A DNA stretch of 64,000 bases, taken from assembly GCF_003123725.1 (NCBI RefSeq), contig NZ_QETA01000006.1, positions 186,001 through 250,000 on the forward strand, read 5' to 3'. Made by a program: the position numbers and the translations under genes. Positions 26,631 through 36,349 of this stretch are shown here, in pieces. Below the pieces are notes generated by a model, which was not told the DNA's origin, made no database searches, and was given only the letters and a program-made list of their open reading frames with translations. Positions within the stretch are counted from its first letter, which is position 1. Every line of letters begins with the position of its first letter. Source of the DNA: Corticimicrobacter populi (GTDB lineage Bacteria > Pseudomonadota > Gammaproteobacteria > Burkholderiales > Burkholderiaceae_B).

Positions 26631-27353
26631 TTATGATGAAGCGCGCCCGCTGGCTTGGACAGGCAGCATCAGCCGCTGGAAATCCATGTCCTCCGGCGGG
26701 CGGGCACTCCAGAGATCCACCCCCAGGGCGTCATTCAGGGTGGCCACGATGCGCCTGGCGCGTTCCAGTGCGGCCTTGCTCGATGCTGCCAACGCCTGCA
26801 GGGGAAGCTTGCCGAGGGCATGGACGGCACCGGCCTCGGGGTCCCTGGGGTGATCTGCGCCATCCGGGTCCCATTCGCGGACATACAGCATGCCGTCGTG
26901 GGCAATCATGTCCAGTTCCCAGCACTGGTCCCGATCCCACAGCACTTCGCCACTGGCGGGTGGATTGATCAGGGTGAGGAGCAGTGGGGCAATCTCGGCC
27001 AGGGTGTCGTAATAGGGAAACGCGACATCGAAATGGCCGGAAGGCGTGCTGAGATACAGTCTGAGCCAGAAATAGTGGCGCACCTGCTCGATATTCCGGC
27101 CGTATTGCTGTGCATATCGGATGATGTCGGCGTAATAGCGGATCAGTTCGCCGGTGTGGCGCTCGGCTTCCCGGGTCGTGGCCTGTGAGGCGACGACTCT
27201 GGGAAACTCGGGAAGGCCCAGAGGGACGATCAGCTTTTTCTCGGCGATATCCTGATGGCCATCCGGGCCGTAATAGAAGTCGGTGCGCAGCAGGAATGCA
27301 ATCTCGACGGCGGCGTTCTCGACGAGCGGGGCGGATTCGAACCAGTCTTTCAC
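26631..27353 (-). CDS. Hypothetical protein
   Basis: I do not recognise this 240-residue protein. It is soluble, with no signal peptide or clear membrane helix, is rich in aromatic and acidic residues, and has a Tyr-rich helix pattern (RYYADIIRYAQQYGRN). Two tryptophan-acid motifs (VLWDRDQCWELD, YVREWDPDGADHP) suggest a compact alpha/beta domain. The frame is open to 27488, but that would overlap the divergent gene. GTG 27353 (MKDWFESAP) has an AAGG site at suitable spacing and is preferred. It is divergent from the DUF3885 gene and 35 nt upstream of the two-component genes on the same strand. Confidence 0.6.
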   Translation of the reverse strand: MKDWFESAPLVENAAVEIAFLLRTDFYYGPDGHQDIAEKKLIVPLGLPEFPRVVASQATTREAERHTGELIRYYADIIRYAQQYGRNIEQVRHYFWLRLYLSTPSGHFDVAFPYYDTLAEIAPLLLTLINPPASGEVLWDRDQCWELDMIAHDGMLYVREWDPDGADHPRDPEAGAVHALGKLPLQALAASSKAALERARRIVATLNDALGVDLWSARPPEDMDFQRLMLPVQASGRASS

Positions 27354-27468
27354 GGCAGGCCTTGTGTGCGTGTGGGCATGATGAGGTGATGCGGCAGGCA
27401 GGATTTTAGTCGTGATGGCAGGCGGTGGAGTACGCTTCGGTTTTGCCGTTCTTATGTGACCAGCAGCC

Positions 27469-28086
27469 ATGGACTTCAAGCGCATCACTCATGAATTGAC
27501 CGGGGCGGGGCCTTATCGGCATGCTCTTTTCTATACTTTCCCCGGTGGGCTGCGCTTTGAACTGTCCGAGGGCGACAGCCCGCTCGACCTGATGCTGACT
27601 GCGTTGCACAGGGCAACGGTCATCGCCCGAGACGTGTTCGGTACGCAAGACCGCGTGCTGGTGCATATGCAGCGCTTTGTGGGGGCTTCGGGTTTCGAAC
27701 TGCGGGAGACGCTGCGCGAGCTTCGACTGGCCGGTATTGCTGTGCCGAAAGTGCGGGCGATATGGCGCGAAGCGGACAGTGACACCGATGCGTCCGATAT
27801 CGGTAGCTGGATCAACTGTGCGTTTGAGGTTCCTGCAGCCAAACTGCAGAACCTGCTCTGGTGTGCCCTGGCGACCGACCTGAGTACTGTCTGCCCAAAC
27901 CCACAGTGCCGGGTGTATCTGATACAGCCGGCATCCGGCATTCTGCTTCATCCTTACGATGATCGGGGGATGGATGTGATCTGTCGCGACTCCACACGGC
28001 TGCGACCCTTGTATGAAAAGCACCATGCCTGGCTGCTCGACTACGACAGGGACGCCATGGAGCGGACCTTCAACCCTGCGTGTTGA
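27469..28086 (+). CDS. DUF3885-like domain protein
   Basis: This is a 205-residue soluble protein. The N-terminal YTFPGGLRFELSEG and the C-terminal YDDRGMDVICRDSTRLRPLYEKHHAWLLDYDRD (in parts) resemble DUF3885 proteins, whose function is not known. Some are found near toxin or immunity genes. Two cysteine pairs (CPNPQC) may be structural. The start ATG has little ribosome-binding sequence, and no partner gene is evident. It is convergent with xerC and divergent from the preceding hypothetical gene. Confidence 0.6.
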   Translation: MDFKRITHELTGAGPYRHALFYTFPGGLRFELSEGDSPLDLMLTALHRATVIARDVFGTQDRVLVHMQRFVGASGFELRETLRELRLAGIAVPKVRAIWREADSDTDASDIGSWINCAFEVPAAKLQNLLWCALATDLSTVCPNPQCRVYLIQPASGILLHPYDDRGMDVICRDSTRLRPLYEKHHAWLLDYDRDAMERTFNPAC

Positions 28087-28155
28087 CGGCTCGGCGACGC
28101 CCGGCGCGATGCGGGCGGGAGGAGCCCCGATCACCCTGTGGACGGGTCAGTCCGT

Positions 28156-29244
28156 TTACTTGTCCTTGTCCTGCCGCTGGGCCCGCGGGTGGGCCTGGTC
28201 GTAGACCTTGGCCAGGTGCTGGTAGTCGAGCCGGGTATAGATCTGGGTGGTGGAAATGTTGACATGACCCAGCAACTCCTGCACGGCCCGCAGATCCTGT
28301 GAAGACTGCAGCAGATGGCTGGCGAAACTGTGGCGCAGCACATGGGGATGCACATGGGTGGGCAAGCCGGCAGCCTGCGCTCGTTTGGCAAGTTGCAACT
28401 GGACCACCCGGGGCGTGATGCGGGCACCGCGCAGGCCCAGAAAAAGCGCGGCCTGCGTGTCTTCGTCTGTCTGTGCCGGGACCCAGGCTGGGCGAGCCTG
28501 CAGCCAGCGCTCAAGGGCTTGTGCGGCGGCCTGGCCGACAGGAACATTGCGGCGCTTGCCACCCTTGCCCAGCACGATGACCTCGCGTTCATCCAGCTGC
28601 AGCCAACTGCGTGATGCGTAGGTCTGCGACTGGTGGTGCCGGCAGTCCAGGGCGACCAGTTCGGAGATGCGCAATCCGCTTGAGTACAGCAGCTCGAACA
28701 TGGCCTGGTCGCGCAGGATGGTCTGGGCTTCCTGACCGTGCTGCAGGGCGACCGCTGCCTGAGTGGCATCGGGGGCGACCTGGTCGAGCAGGTGGATGGC
28801 GTAGTCTACCGACAGCGCCTTGGGCAGCGCCTTGGGGGCTTTGGGCGCGCGCACGCCAAGGGCCGGGTTGGCCGGCAGGCTGGCCTGTGGCCCCCACCAC
28901 TGGAAGAAGCCACGCCAGGCGGCCAGCGTGCGCGCCAGGCTGGCAGGACTCAGCCCCTGGCCGTGCAGGCGCGCCAGATACTGGCGGATATGTCCCTGGC
29001 TGATCTGGTCCAGGGGGCGGTGCTCGGCCTGCCGCAGCAGGGCGCACAGGTCGCGACGATAGTTCGACAGGGTATGGGGCGAGTAGCGTCGCTCGGTCTG
29101 CAGGTGTTGCAGCCAGCCGGCCATCGGGGATGGCAGGGGGGCATTCGGTGCTGGCCCGTCGCTGTCATGGCCCATATTCGGCGACACTTCGGCTCCAGCG
29201 AGGCTGGGCATCGGAGGCGAAGCGGTGGATGGAGGGCCACGCAT
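28156..29244 (-). CDS. xerC: Tyrosine recombinase XerC
   Basis: XerC works with XerD at dif to resolve chromosome dimers. The 362-residue protein has the SAM-like N-terminal domain (WLQHLQTERRYSPHTLSNY, in parts) and the catalytic residues: R in GLRISEL, K in LGKGGKRRNV, H-R in HVLRHSFASHLL, and Y in STTQIYTRL. ATG 29244 is 4 nt after the DUF484 stop, giving an N-terminal extension of about 45 residues over the usual length; an internal ATG (MGHDSDGP) would shorten it. The gene order dapF-DUF484-xerC is common in proteobacteria and supports XerC over a phage integrase. Confidence 0.92.
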   Translation of the reverse strand: MRGPPSTASPPMPSLAGAEVSPNMGHDSDGPAPNAPLPSPMAGWLQHLQTERRYSPHTLSNYRRDLCALLRQAEHRPLDQISQGHIRQYLARLHGQGLSPASLARTLAAWRGFFQWWGPQASLPANPALGVRAPKAPKALPKALSVDYAIHLLDQVAPDATQAAVALQHGQEAQTILRDQAMFELLYSSGLRISELVALDCRHHQSQTYASRSWLQLDEREVIVLGKGGKRRNVPVGQAAAQALERWLQARPAWVPAQTDEDTQAALFLGLRGARITPRVVQLQLAKRAQAAGLPTHVHPHVLRHSFASHLLQSSQDLRAVQELLGHVNISTTQIYTRLDYQHLAKVYDQAHPRAQRQDKDK

Positions 29245-29248
29245 GGCG

Positions 29249-29893
29249 TCAGGCGGCTGTGCGCCCCAGCGTGGCGCTGGCGAGGGCACCGATGGTGGCC
29301 AGGAAATGCGTGCCCATGTCCGGCGTGAAACGGTCTGCGCTGTCTGCGCCCAGTACCAGCACGCCGGCCGGCTGGTCGCCGATAACGTCATGGCGCAGCA
29401 CGATAATCGCGACTGACGCGGGCGGCTGTGCCAGCAAGGCTACGGCCGGGTGATCCAGGCTGGAGCCGACGGCAGGGGCGGCCTGGTTGGTCAGACTGTC
29501 GAGCAGGGCGGCATCCTCGGGGGGCGTGGCACCCCACCAGCGCACCGTGGCGTCCTGCAGGCCGAAATCCTCGATCAGCGTGGCGCGGATGGCATCGGCC
29601 AGCGTATCGCTGTCGGGCAGGGCCACCAGGTGTTCGACCCACTGATACAGGCGCAGGCTGATGGCATCGTTGGACTTGGCATTGTGGATCAGCCCTGCCA
29701 GCGTGTTTTCGGTCTGCTTGAGCCGTTCGCGCAGCGTCAGGATCTGGCGCTCTCCCAGTGAAATGGCCTTGCCGGAGTGCGGGTGCGGCAGCTTGAATTC
29801 AGCGAAGATGTCTGCATTCTGGATGAAGAAATCCGGATGCTGGCGCAGAAAGAGCGCGATGTCTTCCGGGGTGTGGGTGGTGGCGTCGGTCAT
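29249..29893 (-). CDS. DUF484 family protein
   Basis: This is a 214-residue cytosolic protein with a GAF-like C-terminal region and a helical N-terminus (EDIALFLRQHPDFFIQNADIF, in parts) typical of DUF484. Members lie between dapF and xerC in many proteobacteria, and no activity is established. ATG 29893 (MTDATTHTPED) is chosen as the first Met of the conserved region; the frame continues to 29980 without homology. The position 86 nt after dapF and directly before xerC is conserved. Confidence 0.88.
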   Translation of the reverse strand: MTDATTHTPEDIALFLRQHPDFFIQNADIFAEFKLPHPHSGKAISLGERQILTLRERLKQTENTLAGLIHNAKSNDAISLRLYQWVEHLVALPDSDTLADAIRATLIEDFGLQDATVRWWGATPPEDAALLDSLTNQAAPAVGSSLDHPAVALLAQPPASVAIIVLRHDVIGDQPAGVLVLGADSADRFTPDMGTHFLATIGALASATLGRTAA

Positions 29894-29979
29894 GGCGATA
29901 ATGTGGTGCGAAAGGGGGGCAATGAAAGTGGGCGATGCGTACGCGTGGCGGTCGGTATTGTGGCCACGCGCAGCCTGCA

Positions 29980-30852
29980 TCAGTCACCCACCAGCGTATC
30001 GGTATCGAACCGGCCGGTAAAGACGGTGGTGGCCGGCCCTGTCATGGCGAGCCGGGTGCCATCCCAGCGGATCGTCAGGTCGCCGCCGCGCGTTTGCACC
30101 CTGACCGGGCTGTCGAGCAGGCCGAGGCGTATGCCGGCGACGGCAGCCGCGCAGGCACCCGTACCGCAGGCCAGGGTTTCGCCGGCACCGCGCTCGTACA
30201 CACGCAGGCGGATATCGTGACGACCGAGGATCTGCATGAAGCCGGCATTGACGCGGCGCGCAAAGCGGGGGTGCGATTCGATCAGTGGGCCGGTACGGGC
30301 GACAGGTGCGGTATCGACATCGGTCACCACCTGCACGGCATGCGGGTTGGAGATCGAGACGGGCACGATCCAGACCGGCTCTGTCTCGCCTTCCAGCGGC
30401 AATGCCCATTGGGTGGCTTCTCCCGTGGTCCTGGTGGTCAGACCATCGGGATCGAACGGCAGGGTCGCGGGCTCGAAGCGGCAGATGCCCATGTCGACGG
30501 TGACTTCGCCGTCGGCTTGCTCCGTCAGTGTCAGCGTGCCGGTGGCGATCTCGGCATGCAGCGGGTTGCGGTCGGACAAGCCCTGCTCGTGCACGAAGCG
30601 CACGAAGCAGCGTGCGCCGTTGCCGCAGTGTTCGACCTCGCTGCCATCGGCATTGAAAATGCGGTAGCGGAAATCGGCTTCGCCATGCTGCGCTGGCTCG
30701 ACCAGCAGGATCTGGTCGGCACCGATGCCGAAACGGCGATCGGCCAGGGCGCGCAACTGGGCGGGGCTGAGGCTGATCTGCTGGCGCACGCCGTCGAGGA
30801 CAATGAAATCATTGCCGGCACCGTGCATTTTGGTGAATTCGTAGAAAGCCAT
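29980..30852 (-). CDS. dapF: Diaminopimelate epimerase
   Basis: DapF converts LL- to meso-diaminopimelate for lysine and peptidoglycan synthesis, in the cytoplasm and without a cofactor. The 290-residue protein has both catalytic cysteines, in [10 protein letters not shown] and [11 protein letters not shown], and the N-terminal [13 protein letters not shown] signature. Length is normal. It starts 17 nt downstream of the acyltransferase gene on the same strand and lies before the DUF484/xerC pair, as expected. Confidence 0.96.
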   Translation of the reverse strand: MAFYEFTKMHGAGNDFIVLDGVRQQISLSPAQLRALADRRFGIGADQILLVEPAQHGEADFRYRIFNADGSEVEHCGNGARCFVRFVHEQGLSDRNPLHAEIATGTLTLTEQADGEVTVDMGICRFEPATLPFDPDGLTTRTTGEATQWALPLEGETEPVWIVPVSISNPHAVQVVTDVDTAPVARTGPLIESHPRFARRVNAGFMQILGRHDIRLRVYERGAGETLACGTGACAAAVAGIRLGLLDSPVRVQTRGGDLTIRWDGTRLAMTGPATTVFTGRFDTDTLVGD

Positions 30853-30868
30853 GATGCGTGTCTCGTGT

Positions 30869-31777
30869 TCAGTACAGGCCGGGCTCGCCCTCGGGCCGGG
30901 TCTTGAAGCGTCGGTGTACCCAATAATACTGGCTAGGGCGGGCCATGATCCAGCCCTCCAGCAGGTGGTTCAGCCGTGCCGTAGCTTCTTCGAGCGAGGC
31001 GTCGCCAGGAAAGTCCTCCAGTGCGGGCAGGACTTCGATCAGGTAGCGGCCACTGGCCGGGTCCCAGGTACTGATGATGGGGACGACTGCGGCATGCCAG
31101 TTGCGGGCGATCTGGGCCGTGGCCGGAATGGTGGCCGCAGGAGTGCCGAAGAACGGCGTGAAAATCGCGCCCCGGCGTCCAAAGTCCATGTCGGGCAGGT
31201 AATACACCGGCAAGCCGGCGCGCAGGTGCCGGATCAGGCCGCGCACGCCGTCGCGCCGGCTGACCAGGTGGATCTTGTTGAAACGGGCGCGCCCGGCGCG
31301 TACCAGCGCGTCGATGCCGGGGTCGCTTTGCACGGAATAGATCGAGGCGGCTTCGGTCAGTGCGATCGAGAGGCGGGTGGCGGCGGCATCCAGTCCGATG
31401 AAGTGCGGTGCCAGCATGATGACGGGCCTGCCGGCATCCTGCAGTGCCTGGATATGCTCGAAACCGCGCAGCTCCACCATGTCGAGAATGTCAGTCTCAC
31501 TGCCGCGCCACAGTACGCCACGGTCGATCACGGATTGCGCCAGCGCATGAAAATGCTGGCGCAGCAGGATTTCACGTTGTTCGGCAGTCTGTTCGGGAAA
31601 GCAGATTTCGAGATTGCGCCGGGCCACCCGCACGCGGGGGCGCACCAGCCGGTAGGCCAGCCGGCCCAGGATGCGGCCCAGCCGCAGGCGGCTGGCCGGG
31701 CGCAGGCGTGCGAAGACGCCCAGCAGCCGGAACAGCATGCGGGATTTGAACGTGGAGACGGGAGCGGCGTCAGTCAT
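30869..31777 (-). CDS. Lipid A biosynthesis acyltransferase (LpxL/HtrB family)
   Basis: It is a 302-residue inner-membrane acyltransferase that adds a secondary acyl chain to lipid A from acyl-ACP. The catalytic HX4D motif is seen as HFIGLD, with the second block YYLPDMDFG and a Y-Y-W-V-H-R-R-F ending typical of the family. A hydrophobic N-terminal segment anchors it. The start overlaps the end of the upstream paralogue by 8 nt. Two tandem copies probably act at different positions of lipid A. Confidence 0.9.
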   Translation of the reverse strand: MTDAAPVSTFKSRMLFRLLGVFARLRPASRLRLGRILGRLAYRLVRPRVRVARRNLEICFPEQTAEQREILLRQHFHALAQSVIDRGVLWRGSETDILDMVELRGFEHIQALQDAGRPVIMLAPHFIGLDAAATRLSIALTEAASIYSVQSDPGIDALVRAGRARFNKIHLVSRRDGVRGLIRHLRAGLPVYYLPDMDFGRRGAIFTPFFGTPAATIPATAQIARNWHAAVVPIISTWDPASGRYLIEVLPALEDFPGDASLEEATARLNHLLEGWIMARPSQYYWVHRRFKTRPEGEPGLY

Positions 31778-32702
31778 GCGGCGTATGGCCCGATGTGCGG
31801 GGCGTTGCGGATTCTTCGGAGGTGGCCGGCCTGTCGTGGGCGTTGGCCGGTGCGGTGCCGTCCGGGTGGCGGGCGGTTTCCTTGTGAGGCTGCTTGTAGC
31901 GGTTGTAGCTCCACAGATATTGCTGCGGACAGCGCCGGATCAGGGTCTCCATGGCGGCATTGATGAGGCGGGCCTGTTCTTCGGGGGATTCCGGCAGCGG
32001 GTCGGGCAGGCGCAGGTGGTGCAGCCGCCAGCCGCGACCGCCGGGCAGGCGTTCGCCTGCCACCATGACCACCGGCACTTTGGTCTGGCGGGCCAGCCGG
32101 CCAGGTAGCGTGGTGGTGAAGGCCGGGCGGTCGAAGAAAGGCACCCAGACGCCGTCGCCCGCGTTGGGTACCTGGTCCGGCAGCATGCCGATGCTGTGGC
32201 CCTGCTTGAGTGTGCGTACGAAGGCCCGCACGCCTTGCATGGTGGCCGGTACGGCCGTCAGGCCTTCGGTGTTGCGGATGGTGGACAGGATGGGGGCCAG
32301 GTATGTCTTGCGCGGCGGACGGTACATCACGGTCATGGCGCGATGCTGGGCCAGCCAGCGGGCGGTGATGTCGTAGCAGCCCAGGTGCGGGGTGAGAAAC
32401 AGGATGCCGCGCGGATCGGCCAGGGCCTCGTGCAGGTCGGCAGCGTCATCCACCTCGACCCTGGCCACGGCCTGGGGCGTGCGCAGCCAGACATAGGCAA
32501 GTTCGAGAATCATGGCGCCGGCCTCGCGGGCAGCGCGGCGTGCGAACGTCGCCTCGGGGTAGCCGGCCTGGGTGGCATTGGCACGCAAACGGGTCCGGTA
32601 CTTGCCCGGCAGGGCGTAGATCAGGCCCCCGGCGAGTCGGCCGAGACCATGCAGGACGGAGAGGGGAAGACAGGCCAGCAGGCGCAGGAGCAGGAGCAAC
32701 AT
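31770..32702 (-). CDS. Lipid A biosynthesis acyltransferase, second copy (LpxL/LpxM family)
   Basis: This is a 310-residue paralogue of the next gene, with the catalytic HX4D as HLGCYD and the second block IGMLPDQVP. A Leu-rich N-terminal membrane segment (MLLLLLRLLACLPLSVL) is visible. The last 35 residues are polar and rich in Pro, Thr and His, longer than usual. It is the first gene of the acyltransferase-dapF-DUF484-xerC run, divergent from metK across 303 bp. Which acyl position it uses cannot be told. Confidence 0.9.
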   Translation of the reverse strand: MLLLLLRLLACLPLSVLHGLGRLAGGLIYALPGKYRTRLRANATQAGYPEATFARRAAREAGAMILELAYVWLRTPQAVARVEVDDAADLHEALADPRGILFLTPHLGCYDITARWLAQHRAMTVMYRPPRKTYLAPILSTIRNTEGLTAVPATMQGVRAFVRTLKQGHSIGMLPDQVPNAGDGVWVPFFDRPAFTTTLPGRLARQTKVPVVMVAGERLPGGRGWRLHHLRLPDPLPESPEEQARLINAAMETLIRRCPQQYLWSYNRYKQPHKETARHPDGTAPANAHDRPATSEESATPRTSGHTPHD

Positions 32703-32792
32703 AGGGCGGGAGTCTGACGAAGGCCGTGAAGTGATGGCGCTTTGGCCGGTTGTTCGTCGGCTGACGGATCACCAAAAGGTGCCATTTTCGCC

Positions 32793-32891
32793 TAAAATGA
32801 GAAAGGCCGCCGAATTAACCGACAACTTGCGGGGCGGCCGCGGAACTGCAGGGCGGGCTGTATTATCGTCTGCACACGTTCCGGCTTTTTT
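32793..32891 (+). promoter_or_regulatory. metK leader with two mutually exclusive hairpins (attenuator or riboswitch candidate)
   Basis: A TAAAAT (32793-32798) can serve as -10, with the RNA starting near 32805. Hairpin A pairs GGCCGCC (32805-32811) with GGCGGCC (32833-32839). Hairpin B pairs GCC-GC-GGAAC (32837-32846, two-base bulge) with GTTCCGGC (32878-32885), has an inner TGCAG/CTGCA stem, and ends in six T residues (32886-32891): an intrinsic terminator. Bases 32837-32839 are shared, so A and B compete. I do not recognise a known SAM-riboswitch consensus. The rest of the gap (32703-33005) shows no gene. Confidence 0.5.
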
Positions 32892-33005
32892 CCGCTAAAG
32901 CGTCGCGCCCGTACTCTCCTGCTTTCCAGGTCTTCGTCAGGCGTGCAACGCGCCCGTCAACCTGTCCGGTTTCTCCGTAGAGCCGGTTTTGCAAGGATGC
33001 CAGTC

Positions 33006-34163
<1,158 letters not shown>

Positions 34164-34183
34164 TTTTCCTGTCGCTTTACACT

Positions 34184-34215
34184 GACTTGCGGGCTGCTCG
34201 ATGCCGCCCGCAAGT
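34184..34215. terminator. Hairpin after metK
   Basis: GACTTGCGGGC (34184-34194) pairs perfectly with GCCCGCAAGTC (34205-34215) over a 10-base loop. It is followed by GTTTG rather than a full T-run. It lies between the convergent metK and lhgO stops and could serve both. Confidence 0.65.
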
Positions 34216-34237
34216 CGTTTGTGGCGAGGAGTGCGGG

Positions 34238-35431
34238 CTACAGTATGAGATCGGCGATGTGGGCAGCGATGGGCAGGCTGCAGGTTGCGGCCGGTGACGG
34301 TGCGTTCAGGATGGCAGTCGCGCCGCCCTGAGTCTTGATGAGAAAGTCATCGACCAGACTGCCGTCGGTACGCACGGCCTGGGCACGGTTGGCGCTGCGA
34401 TAGGTCTGCAGGTCTGCCAAGGTGATCCGGGGGCAGTATTTGCGCACGGCCTGCAGATAGGTCTGCTTCGAGAACGAGCCCTTGAGTTCCTGCCAGGTAG
34501 CGCGTGGGTGCCGTGCCAGTATTTTCCACAATCCGGGGTATGTCAGCGCATCGGCAGCATCGCGGGCATCGAAGCTGAAACGCTGGTATTTTTCACGGGC
34601 CAGCGCCAGCACTGCATTGGGGCCGACGGTGATGGAGCCGTCGATCATCGGGGTCAGGTGTACGCCGAGAAAAGGCAGCGTCGGGTCCGGCACCGGATAG
34701 ATGAGATGGTGAACGACCTGGTTGAGCGCGGCCGGCAGCACGAAATATTCGCCGCGGAAGGGGACGATGCGGATTTCCGGGTCTATGCCCAGCAGCCGGG
34801 CCACCCGGTCCGAGGCGAGCCCGGCGCAGGCAACGATGCGGCCGGCTTCCACGCTATCGTCACCGATTCGGATGCGATAGCCAGCCTGGGTAGCCGCCAC
34901 ATGGTTGACCGGCTGGCCGAACCGGAGTGTACCGCCGGCATTTTCCACTTCGGTCAGCAGGGTGCGGGTGACGCCGGTGTAATCGATGATGGCGGTTTCC
35001 GGAATCTGCAGCGCCGCCAGGCCGGCCACGGCCGGCTCGCAGGCCTGCAGGGCGGATCGGTCCAGGCGATGCGCAGTCACGCCGTTGTCCGCAGCGCGTT
35101 GCGCCAGGTTGTCGAGCCGGTCGACTTCCTGCGCATTGGTGGCGACGAGTAGTTTGCCGCGCGTGTCGTAGCCGATGCCGTGGGTCTGGCTGAAGGCCTG
35201 CAGCCTGGCCAGGCCCTCGCGGCAAAAGCGGGCCTTGAGACTGCCCGGTGTGTAGTACACGCCGGAGTGGACGACGCCGCTGTTGCGGCCGGTCTGGTGG
35301 AAGGCGGCCCGGTCTTCCTTGTCCACGACCAGCAGGCGGGCCCCCGGCTGCCGGCGCGATATTTCGGCTGCCAGTGCGGCACCGATGATGCCTGCGCCGA
35401 TGATCAGGTAGTCATAAGTCGGGGTCGCCAT
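34238..35431 (-). CDS. lhgO: L-2-hydroxyglutarate oxidase/dehydrogenase LhgO
   Basis: This FAD enzyme oxidises L-2-hydroxyglutarate to 2-oxoglutarate and passes electrons to the respiratory chain. The 397-residue protein has the FAD motif YLIIGAGIIGAALAAE and conserved GVVHSGVYYTPGSLKARFC (in parts), IVPFRGEYF and FLGVHLTPMIDG, all typical of LhgO/YgaF. Length fits. It ends 22 nt from the hairpin after metK and lies 62 nt downstream of the sulfur operon, so it may be separate from it. A general DAO-family oxidase is the fallback call. Confidence 0.9.
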   Translation of the reverse strand: MATPTYDYLIIGAGIIGAALAAEISRRQPGARLLVVDKEDRAAFHQTGRNSGVVHSGVYYTPGSLKARFCREGLARLQAFSQTHGIGYDTRGKLLVATNAQEVDRLDNLAQRAADNGVTAHRLDRSALQACEPAVAGLAALQIPETAIIDYTGVTRTLLTEVENAGGTLRFGQPVNHVAATQAGYRIRIGDDSVEAGRIVACAGLASDRVARLLGIDPEIRIVPFRGEYFVLPAALNQVVHHLIYPVPDPTLPFLGVHLTPMIDGSITVGPNAVLALAREKYQRFSFDARDAADALTYPGLWKILARHPRATWQELKGSFSKQTYLQAVRKYCPRITLADLQTYRSANRAQAVRTDGSLVDDFLIKTQGGATAILNAPSPAATCSLPIAAHIADLIL

Positions 35432-35493
35432 GGAGAGGTCCTTGCGGGAGGTGTGTTTGCTTCATGATACTCCGCCTGCAGGGGGCGCTCGTC

Positions 35494-36342
35494 CTAGACT
35501 TTCAGCAGGCGTGCCGCATTCCCGTACAGCAGGCGTTCGATCACGCTGTCGCGCAGGCCCAGCGCCAGGAAGTCCTCGATGGTCTGGCCGATGGGCCGGA
35601 ACGGGTAGGAGGAGCCGAACAGGAACTGGTCGGCCAGGAAGCTGTTGGCTGCCTGCACGTAGGCCTCAGTGCCGGGCTGGAACAGGTACATGTCCGGCAC
35701 CAGATGGATATTGGCGTAGCGGAAGGCCAGGCCGATGGCCTGCTGCACGTTGGGCCAATAGCCGTGATAGACCACGATCTGCAGGTTGGGGAAGGCCTGG
35801 GCGACCTTCGCCAGCGGCGCGGGATCGTTGAAGCGCGGATCCGGCGTGGTTGGGCCGCTCATCAGGAAGACCGGCACGTCGTGCTGCAGGCACAGCTCGT
35901 AGATCGGCCAGTAGACGGGATCGTCCGGATGGCGAGCCGGTGCGCCGAAGCCGGGCTCCAGGTCGATGCCGGCCAGGCCCAGCTCGCGCAGTGCGCGTTC
36001 GGCGTCGGCGACGGCGGCCGCCTCGCCCTGCAGGGCCGGATCGACGGCGCCGATGCCGATCAGTTCCGGATGTCCCTGCACGATACCGTGGATGGTGTCG
36101 TTGGGCAGGTGTTGGCCGGGCGTGTGCCGGCCCACCACGACGGCGTGGCTCAGGCCGGCGTCATGGATCTCGGCCAGGAAACCCTCCTGCGTCAGCGAGC
36201 GCTCGAAGTGAGCAGGGTTGCCGCGCGTGCCTACGCGGCCATTGAGCCAGAGTGCCGTCGCGTGTTCCGCAGAGCCCGGCGTGGCCCCGAAGAAATCATG
36301 CAGGTAGGCGGGCCTGCAACGCATGTCGATGATACGGGTCAT
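35494..36342 (-). CDS. Amidohydrolase-family protein at the end of the sulfur operon
   Basis: This is a 282-residue TIM-barrel metal-dependent hydrolase of the amidohydrolase-2 type. The N-terminal motif is IIDMRCRPAYLHDFF, where relatives often have an HxH metal pair; here only part of it is visible. The HGYWP and FGSSYPFRP blocks match the later metal-ligand positions. It may hydrolyse or decarboxylate a product released by the monooxygenases. ATG 36342 has a GAGG site and lies 7 nt after ssuD. It is the last gene of the 14-gene run. The substrate is unknown. Confidence 0.72.
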   Translation of the reverse strand: MTRIIDMRCRPAYLHDFFGATPGSAEHATALWLNGRVGTRGNPAHFERSLTQEGFLAEIHDAGLSHAVVVGRHTPGQHLPNDTIHGIVQGHPELIGIGAVDPALQGEAAAVADAERALRELGLAGIDLEPGFGAPARHPDDPVYWPIYELCLQHDVPVFLMSGPTTPDPRFNDPAPLAKVAQAFPNLQIVVYHGYWPNVQQAIGLAFRYANIHLVPDMYLFQPGTEAYVQAANSFLADQFLFGSSYPFRPIGQTIEDFLALGLRDSVIERLLYGNAARLLKV

Positions 36343-36349
36343 GCCTGCC

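Noticed and set aside
32805-32891. Known SAM-II or SAH riboswitch before metK
   Set aside because: A short UUAACCG...UUGC stretch is reminiscent of SAM-II, but the pseudoknot and purine-rich end are missing, and the SAH consensus is absent.
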